The position numbers and the translations under genes were made by a program. Below are positions 38,401 through 50,217 of a DNA stretch of 64,000 nucleotides, piece after piece. Origin of the DNA: Panonychus citri (Eukaryota > Arthropoda > Arachnida > Trombidiformes > Tetranychidae); contig NW_026515508.1 of NCBI RefSeq assembly GCF_014898815.1, positions 124,001 to 188,000 on the forward strand, read 5' to 3'. Within the stretch, counting starts at the first letter, position 1. Every line of letters begins with the position of its first letter. The notes beneath the pieces were generated by a model that made no database searches, had not been told where the DNA came from, and was given only the letters and a program-made list of their open reading frames with translations.

Positions 38401-40736
38401 CATTTTCCTCAAGAAAATGATCTGTCCGATTTTCCGGTTTATACGGTTAATCATTCAGATGGTTCAACAACAATTGAATCTATTGGTGGAGGTAATTGTG
38501 ATAATCAATTTACCTATGATACGGTAACCGGTAAAAGGCCATCAACTCTTAATTTAATTGAATCATCATCATCATCAACAACAGTAGCATCAACAACACC
38601 ATCATCATCTATGAAAACTACAACAATCAAATCAGATGAAAGAAAAGAGGTCAGATGATTAAATGAATAATCAAAACAAAATCAAATCTAATTTGTGTCT
38701 ATGTTTATGTTACCTGTTCCTCTTGAGTATTAATTTTTTGTTTCTTCAATCATTTAAACCAACAATTAATTCAATCTCAATATATTAATTGTGTTGATTA
38801 AGAAATTCAATTTATAAATCTTTTGTTGTCCATATGAGGAGATGATCAAGAAGAACTGACCAAATGACCGATTGATTGAAAAAAAAACTTTTCTGTTTCC
38901 AATTGTCAATTCTCATGTAAATTTTTTGTATTATTTTGTTTATTTTGATTTGCATCTGAATGAAACCCGATAATCAATTAATTTTGTTTTTTTGCTTCTT
39001 TTTGTACAATCAAATGCAAATTGTTACAAAATCAATTTATTTGTTTATTCATTTTGTCAATTTGTGTTTGTGTTTGTTGTTGTTGGTGTTGCTTGTCAAT
39101 CACAATTACCTCCAGCCAAATGAACCATCACAATTAGATTATCATTTGAAAATCACCTTGATTATGTTAAATTATTATTATTTTTATGATTATCTTGAGT
39201 TTTATTATTGATCCAATTAATCAACTTAGACACATATACACACACATACACTCACACCTCTGACACTCATTCACAAACACCAAGAACAATCAACCAACAA
39301 TTAAATGACATACACACTCATCATTTATCAAATCAACTATTTGCTGCTGTTAATTGTATTCTCAATGTGTGTTAATACAATTACTAAGTGTTAATTGTGA
39401 TAAGAATTAAGAAAAATTAACTCTTCTCTCCTTGTGAGTCTTGATTGTCTTTTGTTTGAATTTGATTTATACCATCAATCATTATCCTGTTTCCCATCAC
39501 AATTATTAATTTAACCAACTAATTAATTTTTTAATTATATATTTATATGCATATAGATTGATTCAAGTCCACAATCCATGAGATCATCTTTATCCAATTC
39601 CGCTAATGATTTACCCGCTCTGGTCATGGTTGGTTCCTCTTCGTGTACATTTTCCGGTAAAGATGACCTTGACCTCGACAAGATAAACAATGGTGACCTT
39701 ATAATTAGACCGACAACCTCAACTTCAGGTTATCTATCAAATGTTAGTCAACTTCATCTTTCTTCAAATTCATCACCAACTTGCTCACCTTCGGTATGAA
39801 TCATTTAATTTACAATCGGCGTTCAATTCTTGTCCACAATTAACAACAATTAGTGATTCGCTAATTTCACATTTTACAGGCTCTATCAACAACATGGCGC
39901 TCGATCGATGAAGATGATTTTATTGATAAACCAACAAGCGCTAAAATGATGTACAACAATCAACCTTTAATCGCCTCACCTCAGTCATACAAAACAACAA
40001 CTCAATCAACAACAATTAACACTCGACATGTAACTGGTACTCCTGATCTAGTTAAAAGTACAAAAAGTAAATCACCTGAACCATTTAATGAAGAAAGGAC
40101 CATTAATGAAGTAAGAGAGACTATGAAAGAGTCCACATTGAAGGGTTTCGAATTAATTATTTTTCTTCCAAAATATTAGATTGATTCAGTTCACAAAACT
40201 GAAAATGGATCTGAACTTAATGAAGAAAACACCTTGGACGAACTAACCAAACGAACCATGAAAGCGGAATCATTTCGTAAAATGCTTTCAGACGCTGCAT
40301 ATACTTCCTACACTCCGATTCACCGTCGGGGTCAGTCCATAAATTCATCTTTTCGCTCGACAATCGGAGGGCTTCCATCGTCATCAACGGGTTCCAATGT
40401 TGATGATGATTCTTGTCTTGATGATAATCAGCCGCTTCGAAAGACTTGCTCCTCAATGGACATTCAGAATATTGATTCATCCTCCCAAAAGGCCATTTCT
40501 CAAGATGTAAAAACGATCTTTGTTCAAGAAAAACGTCGACGAGCTGAACTTTTGGCCTTAAATTCAGAAATAGCTAAAGAGGCAACAGAGAGAAGTCGCA
40601 AAGTTTCAAGTAAGGAACATTATATCTACTTTAATTTGTTGATTCTCATCTAATTGTCAACTAAATTTTCACTTTCTTCTCATTTACACCACCAGGTATT
40701 GCTCATGGAACTCACTCTCCATCATCATTCATCTGA
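14044..40736 (+). CDS. PLEKHA: PLEKHA5/6/7-type PH-domain scaffold protein, eight-exon model
   Basis: Model exons: 14044-14093, 27310-30491, 32890-36066, 36239-38649, 39557-39793, 39880-40110, 40180-40609, 40696-40736. All phases join in frame, giving 9759 nt (3252 residues), or 2193 residues if the 3177-nt third exon is skipped. The PH domain lies near residues 245-348 with RGWLYRLEGGAIKQWKRRWF and GDYCLFYYKD, closely resembling the PLEKHA5/6/7 PH domain, which binds phosphoinositides at membranes and junctions. The rest is proline-rich and Asn/Gln/Ser-rich, with coiled coils in exon 4 and a conserved-looking helix EKRRRAELLALNSEIAKEA in exon 7. The C terminus SFI fits a class I PDZ ligand. 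No N-terminal WW domains are seen, unlike vertebrate PLEKHA5/7. Weak points are the first exon and the GTCAGA donor at 38650. Confidence 0.75.
14094..21650 (+). other. Intron 1 of the PLEKHA-like gene, first part
   Basis: 7.5 kb without convincing ORFs. From about 14.2 to 20 kb it is full of CATCATGATGATG-type words; after 20 kb it shifts to TTAATTG/CAATTAA words. A possible minus-strand exon sits at 21086-21261. Confidence 0.4.
21086..21261 (-). CDS. Possible orphan exon, Cys/Trp/Asn-rich
   Basis: On the minus strand an open frame encodes a Cys- and aromatic-rich segment (NWGYNTRIMYQFNNQNWL ... FCDSNCVYWDIFDLKS) and ends at a strong donor, TCT|GTAAGTA at 21085. No partner exon was found in the window and I do not recognise the family. 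Could be chance. Confidence 0.18.
21651..21865. repeat. Helitron-flanking direct repeat, left copy
   Basis: 215 bp, repeated at 23876-24089 with two substitutions and one deletion. On the minus strand it contains TTCTTCAAG and AAG|GTAAGAA, which look like a splice acceptor and donor around a short frame (FSGSQIYKKFVVK). Confidence 0.88.
21866..23875 (-). pseudogene. Helitron PIF1-like helicase, frameshifted and N-terminally truncated
   Basis: Successive minus-strand frames give pieces of one protein. 23875-23688: WKANMDIQYV, typical of the region just after the Helitron Rep domain. 23596-23282: SIQEAIFRLTG and ISTQLPE, the usual Helitron inter-domain motifs. 23218-22994: YYYTIILLFVPF. About 22840-22173: the SF1 helicase with Walker A GEGGTGK, Walker B FIDEISM, GDFFRLAPI and NHRQ. 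22239-21866: the C-terminal helicase part with GLVNGTLGTIVG. At least four frame changes or stops separate them, including one near 22850 just before Walker A. The catalytic HUH/Tyr portion is absent, so it cannot be autonomous. Confidence 0.85.
23876..24089. repeat. Helitron-flanking direct repeat, right copy
   Basis: 214 bp, near-identical to 21651-21865. It joins directly to the truncated N-terminal edge of the helicase frame. Confidence 0.88.
24187..24245. promoter_or_regulatory. Second X-box plus YY1-like composite
   Basis: GTTGTCATGGTAAC (24187-24200) resembles an X-box and is followed by GAAAAGAA, then TCGCCATTTTC, whose reverse complement contains AAAATGGCGA, a good YY1-type match. 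About 3.1 kb upstream of exon 2 of the PLEKHA-like gene, so possibly an alternative promoter. Confidence 0.4.
24246..27309 (+). other. Intron 1 of the PLEKHA-like gene, last part
   Basis: CT-rich and GA-rich tracts (for example (CT)n at 26188-26212 and 26564-26580) with low-complexity ORFs only. Ends in a T-rich tract and acceptor GATTATAG. Confidence 0.5.
27310..30491 (+). CDS. PLEKHA: PLEKHA-like exon 2: PH domain exon
   Basis: 3182-nt exon, acceptor TTATAG|A and donor GAAG|GTTAGT. It encodes poly-Asn and poly-Gln runs, the PH domain, proline-rich segments (APPKPRRQ, RPPLPKEYRNK), a His-rich stretch, a short helix DVSLLRLLEWKQKML and an acidic end TYSSDDE. The PH region is the only strongly conserved-looking part. 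Ends in phase 1. Confidence 0.9.
30492..32889 (+). other. Intron 2 of the PLEKHA-like gene
   Basis: 2.4 kb, non-coding, with GATGA and GA repeats around 31040-31080 and 31395-31412. Nothing else recognised. Confidence 0.55.
32890..36066 (+). CDS. PLEKHA: PLEKHA-like exon 3: giant phase-symmetric exon
   Basis: Acceptor CAATCAG|C; the frame is open across 3177 nt (1059 codons) and starts and ends in phase 1, so it can be included or skipped without changing frame. Donor GAAG|GTATTA at 36067; without splicing, translation ends at TGA 36075-36077. The encoded segment is Ser/Thr/Asn-rich and probably disordered, with a proline run APPPPPPKP and several KR-rich patches. I recognise no domain. It is either a cassette exon or an alternative 3' terminal exon. 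Confidence 0.75.
36239..38649 (+). CDS. PLEKHA: PLEKHA-like exon 4: coiled-coil exon
   Basis: Acceptor CACATTAG|GC fits phase 1 from either exon 2 or exon 3. It encodes KKLKKRRSPRNRR, a proline patch PPPPPPLPLG, then helices SAGELLGKTHEELVLLLIQL and onward (about 90 residues), TEQEKLIHYLKQDKDILEKT, and EAELANIDSAIDSLHAKRKE, predicted coiled coils of the kind found in PLEKHA5/6/7 after the PH domain. If the weak donor GAG|GTCAGA (38650) is not used, the ORF stops at 38656-38658. Confidence 0.85.
38650..39556 (+). other. Intron 4 of the PLEKHA-like gene (or 3' UTR of a short form)
   Basis: 907 nt, AT-rich, with a (CA)n-like stretch near 39231-39255. No ORF of note. Confidence 0.5.
39557..40736 (+). 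CDS. PLEKHA: PLEKHA-like exons 5-8: C-terminal region
   Basis: Exons 39557-39793, 39880-40110, 40180-40609 and 40696-40736, with short introns of 86, 69 and 86 nt and GT-AG borders in phases 0, 0 and 1. They encode Ser-rich linkers, TLDELTKRTMKAESFRKML, and a charged helix VQEKRRRAELLALNSEIAKE that resembles the C-terminal helix of PLEKHA proteins. The protein ends HSPSSFI with a possible class I PDZ ligand. If the exon-4 donor is not used these exons would belong to another isoform. Confidence 0.75.
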
Positions 40737-42773
40737 ACGATAAATAATTGAATCTTCCTATTCCAATGCCAAATCAACTTGAATCATAGTTTGATCTTCG
40801 ATAATTATGCATTTAAATTTAGAATTTAATTCAAAAAGATGCAGAATTAAGAAATTTCGTATTTTCTTAATCACTTATTGAATCTCTCTAATCAACTAAT
40901 CTAAGGAACACTTAGAATCAATTTCCCCGGTGGAAAGGAAACTAAAAAAGAAAACTAATTGATATTAAATCCTCTTGATTGAAAGAAACACGCACAAAAT
41001 GATAACCTAAAATAAGAATTGAAATGAATACTTATCATCTTAATTGTCAATTGTTTGCTTGTCAACAATTAGAGAAACTTGTAAATTTAATTGAATCCTA
41101 AATCCTGGTCAACAATTAATATCTAATTTCATCTAATGGAAATTTTTTTCCAATCCTTCCCTCTCATGTTATAATTATCAAATCAATTCTCAAATTAGCA
41201 GATATTCAACTCATTTTTAATTACGCTAAATTGTTAAATTGATCATGTTCAATTGTTCAACTCCCAACCCTGGCCAACTAATCAACTGTAATTAATTGTG
41301 TGATTTAGACAAAGATGATGCGTTCAAGCTCAGTAAAAAATCAATCTACTCTTTTTTTTATACAACAATTAATATGTAAATTAACTGAAAACGATGTCCG
41401 AGTGTCCGGGATAATTGTACACACCAAGAATTGGAAAACAAGAAAACAATTAACTGATCAATCGGCAAATTGTAATCAACTTTAATCACCATCAATCATT
41501 ATACTTTTTTCCCCTTCAACGCCAACGAGCAATTTAATTTTCCAAGCCTTTCAGATAATAACTAATTACTTTGAAAAAAAAAATATAATTACTTAACTAT
41601 GCTTGTATTTACCAAATCAACTACATACTTATAATGAGTGTTTAAACAAATTAATGATTAACTAAATTGTAAAATGTGATTAAACTTAATCGAAGCTGAA
41701 AAAAAACTTTGTTTTTCAAATTCAACCGCTCTAAACATATAAACCCAAATACAATTTGTATCATTTGATTATTTAATTTAAATTGTATCCAATCAACTAT
41801 CTGATTAATTTGCTCATAAAATTAACATTGAGTTTATTTCATAATGTGAATAATTAATAATAATATCGTTAAATTGAAATAAAATTAACTAATTACAATT
41901 TGATTTGTTTTTCTGGTTCAAGAAAAAAAACTTTCAAAACAAAAACCAAACTGAAGGAAAAGTTAATTGAATTAATTGTCGTTCAATTATTTGAACATTA
42001 ATTACAATTAGCGATTAATTAAATGTTCCCTATTAGGATAATGATAACTATTAGTTAAAGTTTCATCTTCATTTTGTTCAATCATAATGATGATTATTTG
42101 AATATTTATATTAGTTGTTCATTGGGAATGCGCAACGATAACGTTGATTGAATAAACTGCGCAAAGGGATGAAGATGAAGATGATGAAGAAGATGATGAT
42201 GAAGATGAGGGATGAGGATGAAAATAAAGGGAGAGGGAGACATGAGATGCAGGAGCAACTGGGAGTGAAGCTGATTCTTGGAGTTGAATCTTGCCTTAGT
42301 TGCATTATGTTTGATCAAGGACCTACAACAACATCAACAACACCAACCCAAACAATATAAACTAATAGTAATGTTAATCTACAAAGAGTCAACCTCAATT
42401 TCATCAACAAGAAACGAAACAATTTAAAATTAATTGTTAACCATCAATCCATCATTGACTGATTAATAATCCGTCTTTAAAAAAAAATCAAAATCGTGAA
42501 ACCATTCAACTAGTTTACACAACGTTGCTAAATTGTAATCATCTAAATAACAATTGGATTTATAAGATTTGTTTATAACCAACAACAGAATCATCATCAA
42601 CACCAACAACAACACTGACAACAACAACAACTACATGAGTGTATTTTGTTTACTGTGATTGATTGAATTGTTGTTGTTATTGTTTAGTTTGTCTTGTGTG
42701 AATCAAGTTGATTAATTGATTTGATTGATTTTCTTTTGTTCGCTTTTCCTTTTCAACCAATTAAATAATCAAC
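40737..42773. other. Intergenic region between PLEKHA-like and Syk-like genes
   Basis: AT-rich with TTAATTG/CAATTAA words; a GATGAA-rich tract at 42165-42225. Holds the PLEKHA-like 3' UTR and the Syk-like promoter; no gene seen. Confidence 0.5.
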
Positions 42774-42946
42774 ATGACAACAAATTGTATTGATATTTTA
42801 GATGAGGAAACATGTGATTACTATTACGGTTGTATTTCCAGGGAAACAGCTGAGTACATACTCTGGGATAAAGGTTGCATTGATTCAATGTTTCTCATTA
42901 GGAAATCCAATTCAGATTATGTGCTTTCATTATGCTACCAGAAAAG
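42774..42946 (+). CDS. SYK: Syk-like exon 1: start and first half of N-terminal SH2
   Basis: 57 codons plus two nt. ATG in context CAACATGAC. The donor AAAAG|GTATTG interrupts the SH2 after LSLCYQK, leaving phase 2. Confidence 0.88.
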
Positions 42947-45900
42947 GTATTGTTCATATCATCTGATTGCCCCCTCCCTCTAATCATCATCCATTACAAA
43001 TCATTTCTCATCCATTATAATCTTTAATCAATACAAAATCCTAAACTTCATCATCATCATCATCATTTTATCGGCTAAGCTATTTGACTTTTTGTTTCTC
43101 TCTCTCTCTCTCTCTCTTTATGAAAATCCATTGAGATTTAAATTCGGGTTAATCTGGTTAATACGATATTCATATAATCATCATCATGTATCATCATTGT
43201 GGGTGGATGAGTGGAGGTGATGGAGGTTGATTGACTGCAGATGAAATGTTAAATTGGGTTATCATTATAATGTAATATTATTACAATTAACAACATTAAC
43301 CATCAGTCAATTTGTGAATACACAAAACGTAATCAGTTTACTATTATTAGGTTACTTCAAGTACAATACAATATATATATTGTAGTTAATTTGATTTGAT
43401 TTAGTCTAAGCAAATTGTTTAAAATTGATTAGCTTATGAATATATTAATATAATTTTTTGGTAAAAACTTTCATTTTTTGTTTAAAGTTTGAACCAAAAA
43501 AAAAGTAACGCTTTTAATTTGTTACGTTGTTAATTTTGTGTGTGATGACAATGATACATTATCAGTATGACGATGATGATTAATTGTCAGCATGATGATG
43601 ATTATAATTGTAATTATTTTGACAAAGTGTTGTTACCAATCAGAATAAATTATTTAGCTCAACTTTTTTTTTATATTAATACATATCATTTATTATTATT
43701 ATTATCCATTATATCAACTCCCTGATTCTGATAAATATTCAATACTCAATGTTTTCATTTTCTTACTCTACCTTATATATAATAATAATAGTAACAATAA
43801 TAATAATCATCATCATGGTTATTATCATGATAATGATAATAATACAATTGTTATTAATAATATAAACTAACAATACCCATCACATTACACCTATTGTTTA
43901 CCTTGACTCAGGTTCAGTTCCCTTCAGGTTTGTTATATTTACTGGATAGAGACATTATCATGTATTGTTAACGATGATGATGATGATGATTTACATTATC
44001 AAGATAATAAGGTTCAAATGGATGATGATAAATGTCTCTCTCTCTCTCTCTATGTGTATGTAAATTCACATACTAAATAAGCATGAATCAAATGTTACAT
44101 GTTATTGTCACAAGAGGATCAAGGGAAAACTTTAACTTGAAATTTGTTTTTCTCGTTCATTAATTGTTGTTGTTTTCATTTTCTATTGATTATCTTAGCA
44201 TTTTACATTATCGGATATCGTACCTTGGTAATGGTGAGGTTATGTTACATGGGCTTGAGGCTCAAAAGTTTTCCTCCATTGAGCATCTTTTAGAAGGTGT
44301 TGAAGGGCTTGCCATTAAACCCTCTCTTCCCTGTGAACGGTCAACCGGGTGGCAATTACCACCAACTTATTGGGGATTAACGGTTAGTGAGATACGTTCA
44401 TCAATCATCAAGAAATCTCATGAATGGGGTTTCACCGAGGCATTGGTCACCTTTCCCATTGAATATCTTTCACTTGGTAATGATGATTATAACCGTTGTA
44501 TCCTAACCGAAGTGACCAAATCACTAATCAATAAAACCCTCCATGAGATCCAACCATGGTTCCATGGTAAACTAACCAGAATGGAGGCGGAAAAATCACT
44601 TGAAGAGAGTGGCCACAAGGAGGGAAAATTTCTGTAAGTCAATACACCTCAACACTTAAACTGACCCTACACCAAACTGACCAACATCATCAACAGAAAC
44701 TGTAAAGAAAATCTTTTCTCTTATCATCTTATATATATACGATATCCCATATTTACTTATGACTTAAGCATCTAATCATGATGATGATACACTAATAGTC
44801 ATTCAATTTATCTTGATTACCATCATCAATTACATTTCAATTCGTCTTTGTATTGCTCAAATTAATTTATCCCCAAACAACAACACCAGATAACTTTATC
44901 CATCCAAAGTGTATTATTAACAGAAACTCAAACAACTCCATTGAGCTTAAACTAATTTAGCATCAACAAAATTAACAACTAATTATAAGATTCTGATAAT
45001 ATACTAATAACCATCATGCTTATCAAATTGTCCTCAATATTTCACTTCTCCACAATTGAGGAAACTTACAATACCCTTTAACTTTATAATGTCTATGAAT
45101 ATATTTTACTGAATGAAAATGAATTGTGATGATAATTTGGTGTAATAAATTGTGATGATGGAAAATATTTCACATATTTTCATGAGTATTTTCATCTTCC
45201 CTGTTGATTTTTCTTTACTTCTCTTCCTTCATCAGCTTTTTACCGTTAGAAGATGATGAGACAAGAGGAAGAAGAAGAAGATGAAGATGAAAGTGATAGA
45301 GATTATTGTTGGAATAACATTTTCTATCTTCTTTTCTAATAATGATGATGACGATGATATTGATGTTGTTGTCGTCGTTGTTGTTGGTTGAGTAAAAATT
45401 GCTTACCTCCATGAATTTCAATTAACCTTAGACTCTGTTTTTTTTACAGAATTGAAAGGAAGATGATCATGGTGATGATTGTTATGAAGAAGATGAGAAA
45501 CCAAGAGGAAGAGAAAGAGCAGGGAAAAATGAAATGGAAAGTAAATTTTTTACCGATAAAATAAAATGAGATGATAAGCATGATGATGATTGTGATTCTG
45601 TTGAAACTTCATGAGGATTCAGAATTATGATCATAAAGAATAGTAATAATTTCAAGCTGCTGTTGTATTTATATATACAGGTTGTTACTTTCATCGTATC
45701 ATTTAATTTCACCCACCACTTAACTTATTCCCATGATTTTCAGTGAACGATAATTGTCAAAGGAAGAAGTAAAATCATCACCAGAATCCAAGTTTTCATG
45801 ATGAAATTTCACAAAATCATCAACGATAATTAGAAACAAAATCAATTGACACATAAAACTATTGATTTTCTTTCAAATTGAATAGAAGCCAATAGAAAAT

Positions 45901-48900
45901 TTCAAATGCTATAAATATCATGGAATAAAAGTTCATTAGGTGAAAGGGAATTTTTTTTCTTCTTCTGCAAATTCAACATTTGAATTCAGACGCTTTTTGG
46001 AATATCCTGTTTTCCATCATCATGAATCGTTTGCAATGAAACTTTCTGAGCATTTCTTTTTTTGCAACTCTAAATTCATTGCTCAACTATTGAGAATAGT
46101 TCAAGTTTATTGAATAAAGTTGTTATTTCGGTTGAGAAAATTTCGAACCCAAAATGTTATCAAACTTTACTTATTGGATATGAATGCTTATTGAATACTC
46201 TTGCTTTTTGTTCATGAAGAAAGTGGTGAAAGATAATGGAAAAATTGTATAAAAAAAGGTTGAATTAACATTGAATATTCAGTGAAAATCTTAAGTATTT
46301 CATGGTAATGAATGAAGAAGGGAAAATATCAATCTAATGAAATATAAACATGAGATTGATTCATGGAAATCTATGAATGAGTGAAATGAAAATAATAATA
46401 CGAACGAAAAATTGTAATCATATTAATCTGGTGTTGGCTATTTGAAACTGGACATTGATTCAAGAGAATCAATAACTTCATGTGATGATGAAATTTTCCT
46501 GTAAGTTTCAGGTTCATGATATGTTTCAGTCTCTGAATTTTTCATATACTATTGATACATATAATCTTTGAAGTGAAAATATCAAACAGAAATTTGATCT
46601 TGCAAGTAGAATATTTTTTCTCGGTTAACTTTTCTTTCTTATCACTTTTTTACATTGATTCCCTTTAGGTTTTGACTATTGTTTCTGTTTGTTGTGGATC
46701 AGGTTGTTGTCGTTGTTATTGTTGTTGTCATATTGAAATGATATAATAAAAGGTGTTATCATGTCAGGTTTTATATATTATCGTTCATGGTGGAGACAGA
46801 AAAGGATGAGAGGGATGCAGGATATTGAAGAATAATATTCAAGCCTCATGAGAGGTGAAGGTGGAAGAAGCAAAGGAAATGATAAGCGGTGGGAGTTGAA
46901 ACTCCCAACAGTTATCGAGATCTATTCTATTCCCTGATATATTGTGAGAAGAATGAGAATATGTATGAAAAATGTTGAAGAAAAGATGAAGATGATCAAG
47001 AACTATGAGATGATCAGGGGAACTTCACCATGGAACAATTTCTAGATCATGGATATTGTATCGAACGGAAATAATATTGCCAATGTATTCGAGGGGAGTA
47101 TCAGTTTCATCTCTTTCTTTTCATCATCATCATCATCATCTTCTTCTTCTTCTCTGTCTCCTTTTCTTCATTGATGATTATCATCATCTGATGATGTTAC
47201 TACATGATGCTCGAGGAAAGAATCATCTTCTTGTTAGTTTTGCAACGTGAAAAAAAAGATGAACCTTCAAGTAAAATGTATCAAGATGAAATTCTGGTTG
47301 AATCCTTTCATCTCAATTCGAGCAAAATATTTCATCACACAGAATTTTACCTTCATCTTATTTTATCATCTTCTTTCTTGTCTCTTCATGGAACATTTTC
47401 CTCATCCCCTTTTTTTGTCATCTTTCGAGTCTTTCTTTCTCATCCTCTATTATTGTATCTTCATGTTACTTGCCATGAAATTGATTGTTTCCTTTACTTC
47501 CCTTTCTAATAATTGAAAAGTCATCACCATGATCAACGCTTATACACCATGCCCATGATAATCACCATGAAAATAATGATCCATTTGAAATTTTTCATGA
47601 ATATCATCAATCAGCTATTTGCTTTTTTCCTCAATAACCTGAATTTTTTTTTCTCACTATTTTCATGTAACCAAACATGATTCAGATGACCTAGAAAACA
47701 TCAGCTGGTTTGATTATGTTTAAGACAAAGTATAAATGTGATATGATATATGAATATTAAATGATAAAGGTAAATTAGCTCATCCATACTGAGGTGAAGA
47801 TCTGAATTTAGCCTGAAGGTGTATCACTATCTTTCACTTGAATGACCATTGGCTAACATTAAGAAACAAATATTCTTGGTAACATGATTTGTTTTCTATT
47901 CAGCTCATCACCATGAGAAATAAAAACATGAGAATCAGGTTGTAAATACCCAAATGATTTCATTAAGGTTAAAAGTCTCAATTTCAGCTTTCATGATGTT
48001 CAATAAAATGTTCAATTAGTTATTCAACTGAATTTAACAGCCATTCCACCATGAAAATACCATGTAAATTATTGAGAAAGAGATTTTTATATGAGATTCA
48101 GGGATTGAATGAACCAGAAGGTTTTCTGTTTAAATGTTACCAAAATTCAGTATCATGATGTTCATCGTATTGGTTGTAAGGAAAAGAGAAATGGTGGAAA
48201 AAAAATCCATGTGAGAAAAAAAAGCAGAGTCACAATGAGAATGAGAGAGTGAATGAGATATTGAAGATGAGAGACTCTCACTGAGGGTAACAAGAAAAAG
48301 AAAGAGAGAAGATAAGAGGCAAAAGAAGATGATAATGATGAGAAGAGAGAATGGAAGAGAAAGATAAGAGACAAGTACATACACCAAATATATAAACATT
48401 TTTATTTCACATTCTCCATGAAACATGAGAGACTTCTGAGCATCATCACCATAAAATCAGAATTTTCAGCCCTTCAAGTGGTCCAAGTACAAAGGAGAAC
48501 CGGCTTTTTCCAATCATCTTCATCATCACCATCATGAGAAAATAAGAATCATCATCATGCTCCTCTTTTCTTCATCCTTATATCATTTTCATGGAAAAAG
48601 ATATCTCTCTGATATTGTTATCATCTTCAATCTTTTTTCTTCTTCTGTCCAGAACCATCTCATCTCATCTTCTTTCATTTTCCATTCTTCTCTCTCTCTC
48701 TCTCTCTCTCTCTCTGACATACTCACTTCACCTCCATACTCCCTTTTTCTCTCTGTAGTGGTGATCATTTTCATCTTCTTCATCTTCCATTTCTACCTCT
48801 CATTCTCAGTGTTTGTTGTCACTCTTTTCTGAAAACCTTTTGCCTTTGTTGAAACTCAATAGAATATTTTTTCTCTCTCTTTCTCTTTCTCTCTTTTCCA

Positions 48901-50147
48901 TTTTATTTCCATCTTCATCCTCTTTCTTTTTATCATCTTATCTCTTTCTCATCATCTTCATCCCTATCATATTTATGCCTCATTCACTTAGAACCCGAAT
49001 TCCAACTTCCATTATTATTGTTACTATCATCATTATCTGATCCACTTGCAGACACATTATCAGTGAAAAAAAGAGCGACATCTTTTTGGCAGAATTGAAA
49101 ACGATTCATCAGCATTCATGTCAACAAATTGTAATATTTACACACCAATTAACAATTACAATCATCACATTCATGTCTCAAAGCGCAATTAGCAATAAGT
49201 ATAACAATCAAAGGCACAAAAAAATGTAAATCATTTTGATAACCAAAAAAAAATTCTGAATCGTTGAATCAAATAGTTCAGGATTAATGAATTAATACCC
49301 ATTGAATCTAATTTGCAATTAAAATGAACTACACAAATGATAATCAGATGAAGTTCATGATAAAAATGAATCACTTTTTATCCAGAACAAAAACAAAAAC
49401 TCATATCCATTCAGATTAAACTGAGTGAGAGAGAGCAAGTTAATCAATTGTACATTGAATGTATTAATACAATAATATAAGTTACGATTTAAATTATTAT
49501 CATATTAATATGAGCAAAAGTTTTGTAAATAATCATTAATCTAATCAAATTATTGTGATTAATTTGAGATGATGAAATGATAAGATTGATCATCTTTTGC
49601 TTAGATGTGATTCCATTGGATTTTCATGGTAATAACACAAAAAAATAGGTGTTCATCTTGAAATATGAATCCTCCTGAATATAAATCAAATCCATGTAAC
49701 CAATTGAAATGAAATCTAATATTATCATTACCTGTAATCAAATGGGATAAACTTTGTTTAATATGATTAAATTGATTACATCTCATGGCAGTTTTTTTTG
49801 TTGTTGATGATAAATGATTGTCAATATTGATTTTAATACAATGATAATATGGATTCAATCATGACAATCAATTAATTACTGTTATATAAATATGATTACC
49901 ATTACAGATGATTGATTGTGCTTTTCCTTATCAGAACTCATTATAAAGACTTCATGATAACTTTGATTCATTTTGTTTTTTTTTCTTCTTCCTCTTCGTG
50001 TTTCTTATGAATTTCAGGTTGACTTGGAACTTTTTTCTCTTTCGCTCGAATTTATATTCAATAAGAAAAAAATGTTCGTAAGAGGATTTTTTTCTCTTCT
50101 TTTTCAGCTGATGAATTCTCACTCTGCTTCCATGCAGAATTTTGACA

Positions 50148-50217
<70 letters not shown>

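Noticed and set aside
49601..49858. 85-codon minus-strand ORF in Syk-like intron 2
   Set aside because: Not obviously low-complexity, but no recognisable motif, splice sites or neighbours; more likely chance.
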